Translations under genes and position numbers: made by a program
Notes under the pieces: model-generated
The model's input: only the letters and a program-made list of their open reading frames with translations
What the model was told of the DNA's origin: nothing
The model's database searches: none
Assembly (NCBI GenBank): GCA_934045905.1
Contig: OW203769.1
Coordinates: 18,073,705 to 18,137,704, forward strand
Source of the DNA: Leuctra nigra
Taxonomy: Eukaryota; Arthropoda; Insecta; Plecoptera; Leuctridae
Direction: 5' to 3'
DNA: 64,000 nucleotides
Shown here: piece by piece, positions 57,101 through 64,000 of the stretch
How the letters are laid out: every line of letters starts with the position of its first letter
How positions within the stretch are numbered: the first letter of the stretch is position 1

Positions 57101-59900
57101 ACTGTTCTGCAGCGAGGCTAATGGCGACGGATGAATGATTATGATGATGATTGGGAGATGATGGTGAAGAATAGGTAAGGATGGAAGGTGGGAAGGAAGC
57201 AGTCGTGGCCTATTAGTAAGTTACCTTCCCAGCATTTGCCTGTAGACTGAGGGAATACCACGGAAAACCCCCAGTCAGGAAGGACGGCCATAGTGCTTCA
57301 AAGTGCTGTACACACACTTTTCATAGTTAACCTCTGACGTCACTCATTTTTTGACACCTTGGTGTTAGCATAATGCAGAATAGCTGTCATATCTGGGTTT
57401 TGGTGATAGGTAGATAGTATTCATGGTTACTTGGATAATTGTACCTACTATAGGCTTTGGAGATAACGTTAATGTGCAAAATAATCACTTATTTTACTGA
57501 AATACTACCATTAACCTTCATTTGTATTAGTTAAATTTGAACTGCGTCAAACTTGTTATTATAAAGACCCCAACTTGACCCGCAGGACATTTGTTGGTTT
57601 TTGACACTTTCAAATTTTTATTTCTAATTGTTTGTTTTTTGGTAAAATGATGTTTTCCTGACATCCAGGGGGGGGGGGGGGGCAAGCACCCCCTCTGGAC
57701 GACCATGACTTCGATCCATTATCAGTTCAAATATGAGTCAACGGAACAGGTTGGGTGAGTGGTTAACGCTCTGAACTTGTATTCCGGAGGCCCGGGTTCG
57801 ATTCCCGCGGCCGTCCTTCCTGACTGGGTTTTTTTTCGTGGTTTTCCCTCAGTCGACAGGCAAATGCTGGGAAGATACCCTATACCAATAGGCCACGACC
57901 GCCTCCTTCCCACCTTCCATCCTTACCCACTCTTCACCATCATCTCCCAATCATCATCACAATCATTCATCCGTCGCCATTAGCCTCGCTGCAGAACAGT
58001 GCGACGTTAAGCCCCAGACAGAAAAATAAAAAATATAAGTCATCTCCAGCCAACTGGCATTGACAACCAACTTTGGGACTCAGATTGTTCCTTTTTTAAA
58101 CTAAAGTGTTCTTATTCTTTTAGCAACCACGGCGGATATGTTGCTACCGAACCCGGTTAAAGCTCCAGGTGAGTTAGCAACACAGGTGTTTCTCGCACTC
58201 TAATCGCCATTGTGATTCCAAAGAAATCATGTCCAATATCTGATAAGTCTGATCATTGATCAATGATTGTAAAGCGCAGTGCACTCAGTTTAAATTCACA
58301 AAGTTCTTGATTGAGTTTGGAATAAGATCAGCACATGGTTAGAAAGTAGGAGTATGATATACGTTCGGAAAAGAGCATTGCACACTTGGCCAAACAAAAT
58401 TGATCGTTCAAAAAATCTGATAGGCTGATAAATGTAAGATCGCACCATCAGAAGTCAGTCTAAGCGATCTCATTGTCTCACTCTAGTAGGTGACCTCACA
58501 TTTCAATGATAATAACAAGCTTTGTTTGGTTTGGGACATGACCAGCAGTCATTCAAATTTGTTCAACGATCAATTTTTGTTTTGCCGAGTGTACCCATAA
58601 TTTCTAGAGGTTTTCGAATATTATTCGGTAATTTCGAATTATTCGAATACATTTTATTTCGATTTTCGATTCGATATTCGAAAATGTAGTTTGGAAAATG
58701 TGAAGTTTCGATGTAATTCATGTGTTCAAATCTCAAAATTATACTGCTCTTGTATTCGTTTTTTTAAATTTTTTAATTTAGTTTTCTAATATAAGACATA
58801 CAAAGACGTATAGTTGTCATTGTGTGCTTGACTATCATTCATTATTGGAATTGAGGAATGTTTGCTAGTACCAAATTTTATTAGATATATTTGACTTTTA
58901 TTAAAGTTCGTTCACGATAAGAATATCACTGACGTTTTAGTCGATCACGTCGTTCATTGGTCAGTCACTTGAACACTGCCCTGTCAATGGCAAGACTTTC
59001 TTCTTTGTATTATTGAAATTGTATAAATTATGTCAAATACACAATTTTTAATAGTAGTTAATATTATAAAAATTCAATAAAATTGATTTATTTTTATCTA
59101 CAGCCGTATTATACACATTTTTTGATTATTATATTGATATTTATATGTTTAGGTATACGTTCACTTGACTACGGTAGTACACGTCGCCATTACGTCTTGC
59201 TATTCTAATCGTGAATGAACTTTAGATATCATTTCATCAGAATTATGTTTCCGAATAATTCATTCTCGAAATATTTGTGCCAGTTTTTCTACATTCTCAT
59301 TCGAAGTGAGGTGAATGTTGAGATTATATTTTGTTATACATAATACCGAATAGACTCAAAGAGCAATGTGAAGTTTTAATAATTTTTTTTATTCATTATT
59401 TCCCATAATCAGTTGATTAGTTTTCGACATTTCACTCCTCAACCAAAACAAGCTGTACGTCACACGCCGTGTTCCCTGTGTGGATGCATAGAACTGGCTC
59501 TGGCTAACATTATCTATACGGCCCGACTCGGCGTGTGACGTCAAATTGTGTTTCATGGACAGCTACAATCTACCAAACTTTGTAAATTCGTTCCTTTGGA
59601 AACTATTCATCACACAACAAAAATAATACCACAGCTGTCTTCAACAACATCTTAACTTTCATAAAATATTTATTATTCTAAAATCTAACCTTCGCTTCTC
59701 TTCCCTATTCCCTGCTACTAGATGCCACCGGGGCCTGCGCGTTCGGCACCCAGAAGATCAAGTTCGGCGATGGACTGGTGACTGCGATGACAAAGTCTTG
59801 CGCTCTGTGCGGATGCTGGATCGGTCCAATGCTGCAGTGCGGGTGGCTAAGCGACTGCAACGCCGCGTTCGCGACTCTTGTCAGCAACGGTAGTCAGTAA
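50910..59900 (+). CDS. secreted cysteine-rich protein with VWC-like modules, eight exons
   Basis: Exons 50910-51102, 51511-51624, 52511-52634, 53142-53251, 53903-54019, 55924-56052, 58124-58168 and 59722-59900 join in frame to 336 aa, all GT-AG. The first ~19 residues (MGLLCLALLCISAWGTAA) are a signal peptide, so the protein is secreted. About four cysteine modules follow: exons 1-2 (CPPM ... FCCPDNYDC), 3-4 (QCQYKGKLYKVGAKL ... CYTDIVC ... KCC), 5-6 (FKCNYDNLSYPVGAQI, PCEICICHKGF ... SCCPYRW) and 8 (CAFGTQKIKFGDGL ... CALCGCW). The C-x-Y-x-x-x-x-Y-x-x-G pattern followed by CxxCxC and CC is that of von Willebrand factor C domains. Most introns are phase 1, usual for shuffled extracellular modules. 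I do not recognise the specific gene; extracellular matrix, cuticle-associated or growth-factor-binding roles are possible but unproven. Exon 6's donor is multiplied 14-fold. Confidence 0.8.
51511..51624 (+). CDS. cysteine-rich gene exon 2
   Basis: Acceptor tttcag, donor GTAAGT. Encodes ANNTCPPMNIRKLYLEMGC and FCCPDNYDC, completing the first cysteine module. Confidence 0.8.
52316..52415. mobile_element. 100-bp MITE in intron 2 of the cysteine-rich gene
   Basis: Ends GCGTTTTCCCCTGGC and AGCCAGTGGAAAACGC pair. GGCCGCACTGGGCCGCACTA inside resembles the unit at 19965-20318. Confidence 0.55.
52511..52634 (+). CDS. cysteine-rich gene exon 3
   Basis: Acceptor atcaag, donor GTGAGT. Encodes SVFAKRSKTQCQYKGKLYKV to CAVKNK. 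The acceptor is weak (poor pyrimidine tract); it was chosen because it is the AG in this stretch that keeps phase and frame. Confidence 0.7.
52656..53018. mobile_element. DNA-transposon derivative with 27-bp inverted ends
   Basis: GGGGCTGTGCATAAAGGACG plus TCACGCT is repeated inverted at the right end, almost perfectly. Flanking ATT on both sides gives a 3-bp (or CATT 4-bp) duplication. Interior has C-rich CACCCCCCTT blocks facing each other. The superfamily is not assigned. Confidence 0.8.
53142..53251 (+). CDS. cysteine-rich gene exon 4
   Basis: Acceptor ccgcag, donor GTGAGT. Encodes VTGFTFTKTKCPAVKPK to SFTKCCSTGSRS, closing the second module with CC. Confidence 0.8.
53584..53855 (+). mobile_element. 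tRNA-derived SINE in intron 4
   Basis: The head GGCTGAGTGGTAACGCTCTG leads to B box GGTTCGATTCC (53625-53635), then the family body and an A-run ending near 53850. CTGTCT flanks both ends, suggesting a short duplication. Confidence 0.85.
53903..54019 (+). CDS. cysteine-rich gene exon 5
   Basis: Acceptor ctcgcag, donor GTAAGG. Encodes the first half of the best VWC-like module: FKCNYDNLSYPVGAQIPSP, PCEICICHKGFDG. Confidence 0.85.
54162..55151. mobile_element. hAT-type element with exact 8-bp duplication and internal tandem units
   Basis: Ends CAGGCGCGTAGGAA and TTCCTACGCGCCTG, duplication CTGACATT at 54154-54161 and 55152-55159. The interior holds about four ~130-bp units with CCCTGCGGGGC after AAATTCAAAAAA. 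990 bp, no transposase. Intron 5 of the cysteine-rich gene. Confidence 0.9.
55222..55516. mobile_element. MITE with ~30-bp inverted ends
   Basis: Left CATTGACTTACGCTCCATAT is paired with right ATATAGAGCGGAAGTCAATG. A solo end of the same family lies at ~43402-43430 in the opsin intron. Confidence 0.7.
55570..55798. mobile_element. MITE rich in TTAAGCT motifs
   Basis: GGGCCAGTAGTACCATTAGT TTAAGC at the left is mirrored by GCTTAAACTAATGGTGACTA ATGACCCC at the right. Internal AGTTTAAGCT motifs recur in both orientations. Confidence 0.65.
55924..56052 (+). CDS. cysteine-rich gene exon 6
   Basis: Acceptor gtccag, donor GTAAGT at 56053. Encodes TLRSPWCQIRSCGYELDAHN to GSCCPYRWQA. This is the only copy in the array retaining the GGCCTGG segment needed for the frame. 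Confidence 0.85.
55998..57050 (+). repeat. ~73-bp tandem array of exon 6 end plus donor, 14 copies
   Basis: GCTGGCAAGCACGTAAGTCA is repeated 14 times from 56041 to about 57010. Units after the first carry CTCATAGCTCGTGTTGCCC, lacking the GGCCTGG of the true exon. Small length variants (TCTATGTCATGCAAGGGTC, CCCTATGTCATCAAGGGGC) form sub-blocks, and the CCCTATGTCATCAAGG type is clustered in units 11-13. Reading through the first donor reaches an in-frame TAG in the next unit. Confidence 0.97.
57079..57292 (-). mobile_element. tRNA-derived SINE, head missing
   Basis: Minus-strand SINE body and tail. It is truncated at GGCCGTCCTTCC, so the tRNA-like head and B box are absent. Confidence 0.8.
57741..58031 (+). 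mobile_element. tRNA-derived SINE, complete copy
   Basis: Head CAGGTTGGGTGAGTGGTTAA, B box GGTTCGATTCC (57795-57805), body and A-rich tail. An 11-bp duplication AATATGAGTCA/AATATAAGTCA (57730-57740, 58032-58042) has one mismatch. Lies 92 bp upstream of exon 7. Confidence 0.88.
58124..58168 (+). CDS. cysteine-rich gene exon 7
   Basis: A 45-nt linker exon encoding TTADMLLPNPVKAP, with no cysteine. Acceptor ttttag, donor GTGAGT; phase 1 on both sides so it could be skipped without a frameshift. Confidence 0.75.
58169..59721. other. cysteine-rich gene intron 7
   Basis: Contains TTCGAATATTCG-type simple repeats at ~58610-58685 and the MITE at 58911-59225. A TTGACGTCACACGCC inverted motif pair (CGTCACACGCCGTGT at ~59458, CGGCGTGTGACGTCA at ~59529) suggests another small MITE of ~85 bp. 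Confidence 0.5.
58911..59225. mobile_element. MITE with ~25-bp inverted ends
   Basis: TTAAAGTTCGTTCACGATAA is paired with TCGTGAATGAACTTTA at the right. 315 bp, AT-rich interior. Confidence 0.65.
59722..59900 (+). CDS. cysteine-rich gene exon 8 (last)
   Basis: Acceptor tactag. Encodes the last module, DATGACAFGTQKIKFGDGL, SCALCGCWIGPMLQCGWLSDC, ending NGSQ-stop. A hAT-like end (CAGGCGCGTAGGAAGG) begins three bases after the stop codon. Confidence 0.8.
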
Positions 59901-59903
59901 CCA

Positions 59904-60300
59904 GGCGCGTAGGAAGGGGGGGGGGGGGGGGGGGAAGAGGGCTGAGTAGTGAGCTTGGCCTTGAAGAGTTTTTTGAATCATTTTTTTATCAATATCTTTT
60001 ACCAATGTAATTGTAAACAAAATAGGGCCTAGTACGAGTATTCAGAACAGTTCAATGAAAATAATTTCATAGTTTGGAATAAGTTATTAGTTTTATTTTG
60101 TACAACAGATTTTACTAATTTTCGGGCACTAAACGTCTGTAGGACAAAGTAAATCTAATAAACCATTACATGGTATGGAATTATTTTCATTGAACTGTTC
60201 TGAACTCGTACAAAGCATTATTTTGTTAACAATTACATTGGTAAAAGATATTGATAAAAATCGATTAAAAAACTCTTCAAGGTCAAACTCACCACCCGTC
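59904..60300. mobile_element. fold-back element in the 3' UTR
   Basis: Begins CAGGCGCGTAGGAAGG, the same end as the hAT element at 54162, then a G run. Inverted arms of ~110 bp follow (AGTAGTGAGCTTGGCCTTGA ... AACAGTTCAATGAAAATAAT against its mirror to ~60297). The matching right hAT end is missing. Confidence 0.65.
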
Positions 60301-60660
60301 TTAAATGTGTTAAAATCGCGTAGAATGCACCAAATTCATGCCTGAAATTCAAAAAATTCCGGGGATGTTCGTCCCGGACCCGCATTTTGCTGAGGGGACC
60401 TCCCCTATCATTGTCTTCGTAGACACTAGTACCTCCAGCTCAAGTTCTTTTGCAATATTACCCCCTCCCCCCCCCCCATTGCAAATCTTGTTCCTATATG
60501 AGCCTGTAACAACTCCAGTCGGGGTTCAATTCGAGGACTCTTGCCACTGACAGTGTTTAGTTTTGCTTTTCGATTTATAAAGAGTTTCAAAGAGACTAGA
60601 CCTACACTTCCACCACTCAAGAAGAGCGTCAACTTCCTATGCTCCCAATGTTAATATTTC

Positions 60661-60666
60661 AATAAA
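60661..60666 (+). terminator. possible polyadenylation signal of the cysteine-rich gene
   Basis: AATAAA 760 nt after the stop is the first one found downstream on this strand in a plausible context. The intervening fold-back insertion would make the 3' UTR long. Uncertain. Confidence 0.35.
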
Positions 60667-62628
60667 ATATATTTATTTCAAAATATATTCGTACATATTT
60701 ACCTTCATAAATATGCACGTATTTAGATTGTATAGCAACAATAACGAACGAATAGTTCTCTCAATGCCCACCTCCACAGCTCGCTGGTCGTGTTTACTAT
60801 TGTAGAACGTTCGTTATTGGTCATTTCGAGACCAAGAAAAATCTTCAAGTTGAACCACTTCTTGACATGTAGGTTTAGTCACATAGTTTATAGAAGTATA
60901 TCAGTTCCTCAGAGTCAGAATTTCTATGATTATTGCCATTATAGGACATGTGTAAAGCTATAAACAGATCTGATAGTGACAGAGGGAACATCGGCACTGT
61001 GTGGGAAGAAATGATCAGTCTGTCATATAAACAAGAAAATCTACACTAGAAAGGCTGTGATTTTGATTTTAAAAATTTACAGATTATCTTCCCAAATATT
61101 TCATAAAATATTATGAAAAATGCGTGAATGTCAATAACAAATGTAACTGCAATTAAAATAAGTAAAATAATGTGAAATTAAATATATTTACGAATTATGT
61201 ATGCATAGACTGACTGATGAAAAATTCGTAAATAGGTTATGGTTGCTCCTCATAAACCGTTATCTCTGCCTTCATCCAATCATATTTTGTAATGGTGACT
61301 TGAGTCAATTTGTAAGAGAATACTTCAATATAACTGTACTTGTTGACATCAGTCGAATGCCAATTGTTAGAGCTTCTTTACATCATTTCAAAGTGCAACG
61401 TAAAATCGAGAAAATGGATTTCAGCCCTTCTACCTCTGAGGTACAGGCATTTATTGATATGTTGTCCTTTGGTATTGCTTTTCTCTGTGTTTTTCTTTCC
61501 AAATGGTGTCTCGCCAATGTGTGTCATGAATTTAATGGAATGTCATGTACTGTTGCTGTGAAATCAATAAAATATGGTATACGCTCCCTAATTCTGATGT
61601 TTGCTGATTTATCGCTGTCAAATGTTCCTTTTTACTTATCCTGTCTAGTTCGTTCATCATGCTGGTATACTTAAATTAGATCACTTCTTTTAATTTGTAC
61701 CCATGTTACAAAAACCCTAACTCAACTCAAAATAAATCTATTCATTTAGTATACGGAAATGTAATTTCTTTTGTCATTTGTAGAGACAAATTATTGGCAT
61801 CTTATTCCATGTTAAAATGTCTAATTTCATTTGAGAAGGAGGAGATCCTTCAGTGTGAACATTGTTCACGAAACAATTTTTTAAAATATGTCTCAAAATC
61901 ATGTGCAACAAACAATAAAAATGAAACGCAATTTCCGCTTTTTCGCCTGACGCTGTGGTATGGAGCAACCAAGTTAATATAATTGTAAAAGAATTAACTT
62001 TCTGGGTAGGTACCAATTCTATATCTTTTTTGATCTCACGTTTCGACCGAATTCGTTTCAGCGTAATACTTTCTTAATGGCAGTGAAATGAATTCGATCG
62101 AATCGAGACCAAAAAAAATAAGTAGAATAAGTACCCAAGAGGATCTTCAAGAGGAGGAGAAAACTTCGAACAAATTCCACAGAGTAACACTATTTTAATA
62201 TTGATAACAGGTTTACACACAACAAGAAACACCCTCGAACATCAAACATATTATATAGGAACAATAAGAACGTCGTGCAAATTAAAATACATAGTATGAT
62301 AGTTGCTGCTCAACAGACCTTGAAAACAACTGTAAAGACAAACGTAAGGCAAACTTTCTCGACAACACAAATTTAACAAATGCTCTGAAAATCAATTTTC
62401 AAATATCAACGACAATAATAACTCTTGAGGTGCGGTATGGATTAGGCCAACGTTATGATAAAATATTGTTCCCAACAACTATCAAAATAATTATACATAC
62501 ACACAATACGATATTATACAATGTACATTTGAACTTTCAGGCAAAAGGTTCATTTACACTTCAACCAATCGTGTATTTTGCTCTAAACTAAATAAGTGAT
62601 CACTGGCATGTCATTTAGCATAGCATTC
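60667..62628. other. non-coding AT-rich region
   Basis: A 157-aa open frame at 61201-61674 and others overlap here, but have no recognisable motif and AT-driven composition. No gene is called. Confidence 0.4.
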
Positions 62629-62762
62629 TGGGGGGTTCGTCTCTTCAGTTAGCTATCGTATCATAAATTTTATTTACCCTAATGATAACGTTCATAGCAA
62701 CGGTTGTTACACTCTTAAAATGTACGATGAGAGAGTAAAAATGCGTACAGGAATCACCCCCC
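62629..62762. mobile_element. short MITE
   Basis: CTGGGGGGTTCGTCTC and GGAATCACCCCCCAG pair at the two ends of 134 bp. The pairing beyond ~8 bp is imperfect. Confidence 0.4.
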
Positions 62763-63084
62763 AGATAGATTGGTTGATTATTTAATAATGAGATACAAAA
62801 TTATTTGGTAACAATATTATTATGTGCCTTTCAAAAGACAAACATGAATAAGTCGCTTCAGAGTACCTTGACAATGGTTCTTATTGCTTTGGAATTGTAC
62901 ATTCTCAGATTATTATAAAATATAGTAATTAAAAGTCAAAAAGAAAACAAACCCATACAGATCAATCCAGAATTGTACAATTAAAATGTAACAAATTGAT
63001 TAGGTACTCAATTTACAGTTGAAGTGACTTAACCTGTTTGGCATCCGACACGTGTTTGTTGCGTGAAATGAGAAGATTAGAGAA

Positions 63085-63130
63085 CCTTCCCATCATTTGC
63101 CTCTTAACTGAGGGAAACCGCGATAGGAAA
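63085..63130 (-). mobile_element. SINE fragment
   Basis: ACCTTCCCATCATTTGCCTC followed by TTAACTGAGGGAAACC matches the middle of the SINE family with substitutions. Too short to date. Confidence 0.4.
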
Positions 63131-63449
63131 TGAAAGGTGAGGAGAAAAAACACATCTTAGAGCAAAAGGATGTGAGGTGATTAGATTAGATTAGTATGGT
63201 TTAACGGTGCGTCAACGACGAGGTTATATTACGCACATTAATTTACTTTTAACTTTGTTGATCATAAGTGGAGGACATGGGGAGGGGTCGACCTTACGGG
63301 CCCGATCTGGAGGAGTCTGGAACTGGAGGGAAAGCTAGTTCAGAATGGTGACAGACCGGTGGGAGGGGGGGAGGCTTCAGGCCGGTGGGACTCGATTTCA
63401 GGGGGATCACCTCGAGGGGGGAGGCCGGCCCGAGGGGCCCGCGAATTTG

Positions 63450-63527
63450 GGGAGGGCATGGGACTAGGTCGACCCTGGACTGCTCTTAGTTGGGACCAAC
63501 TCGTAATGTAAGGCGACCCCTTAAGAG
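63450..63527 (-). repeat. dispersed repeat, inverse copy of 5762-5842
   Basis: Reverse complement shares CATTACGAGT, TTGGTCCCAAC, GGGTCGACCTAGTCCCAT with the segment at 5762. G-rich sequence of unknown nature precedes it (63280-63450). Confidence 0.5.
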
Positions 63528-63779
63528 TCGACAGTAGGTACTCGCAGAAAATTTAGATTCCGATGTAAATAAAAACTAGAAATGTATAAAAATTGCATTA
63601 GCTCTGGGTTGTACATGACATTCGTGACATTTAATCGTGTGTTGCATGTTGCATATGCTGCTGTGAAGTATCTTATTTAAATTCAAATATTGAAAACCAC
63701 AAAAAACCATAAAAAGGCGGCCCTACTTTTTTCTTAAAGGCTTGACCGATTGTTTTCAAAATTTAACAGCATAGAGATA

Positions 63780-64000
63780 AAGAGTAAACCTAAAATATTA
63801 TACTTTTATTATAATTATAATTATAATTATTTGTGGTGATTTTGTACCATTTATTATAATTAATTATAATTAACTGTAGTGATTTTCTACCATAAACTAT
63901 AATAAATTATAATATAACATACTATGATAAATTTATTATAATTATTTTGAAAAAAATTATAATAAAAATTATAATTTTTTTACAAAATATGATTGATTAT
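63780..64000. repeat. TTATAA-type AT repeat at the window edge
   Basis: Interrupted ATTATAATTATAATTATAAT runs, low complexity, no gene. Confidence 0.6.

Noticed and set aside
61201..61674. 157-aa open frame with hydrophobic stretches
   Set aside because: No family motif, AT-driven composition, no splice or promoter context; likely chance or a decayed unknown element.

Overview
The window is an animal nuclear genome, almost certainly an insect. It holds a spliced long-wavelength (LW) rhodopsin-type opsin gene of the insect kind with GT-AG introns, a second spliced gene for a secreted cysteine-rich protein, tRNA-derived SINEs, R4-like and Jockey-like non-LTR retrotransposons, hAT-type elements and Helitron-like repeats. 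No prokaryotic organisation is present, and the order of insect cannot be fixed from the sequence.

Layout. 1-20 kb is a transposon nest. It contains three near-complete copies (and several fragments) of a non-coding family called H1 here (5' TCTAGTGGAGC, terminal ~160-190 bp palindrome, 3' ATGGGG), copies of a second family called H2 here (3' hairpin followed by CTAG), a decayed CR1/Jockey-superfamily reverse transcriptase split by two H1 copies, and an intact 1205-aa R4-like retrotransposon ORF inserted into a microsatellite of an inverted H1 copy. 20-32 kb has a Gypsy-type gag relic, an 89-bp tandem array, more H2 copies, a small intronless Ser/Arg/Lys-rich basic protein gene (25708-26067, minus) and a nearly intact Jockey-like element (27621-31805) with 16-bp target-site duplications.

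34.8-49.3 kb is the LW opsin gene on the plus strand: TATA box, non-coding first exon, six coding exons (376 aa), and an AATAAA signal. 50.9-59.9 kb is an eight-exon gene for a 336-aa secreted protein with about four von Willebrand factor C (VWC)-like cysteine modules. Both genes have introns filled with SINEs, hAT elements with exact 8-bp target duplications, and fold-back MITEs. 60-64 kb is non-coding.

The most unusual feature is that both host genes carry tandem arrays that straddle gene-structure boundaries: 18 copies of the opsin exon-1/donor junction (131-bp unit), six copies of the acceptor/exon-5 junction (146-bp unit), a minisatellite that starts at the opsin stop codon, and 14 copies of an exon-6/donor junction in the cysteine-rich gene (~73-bp unit). 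In each splice-site array only the copy at the exon-proximal outer edge gives an open reading frame. The rest are exact or near-exact decoy splice sites.
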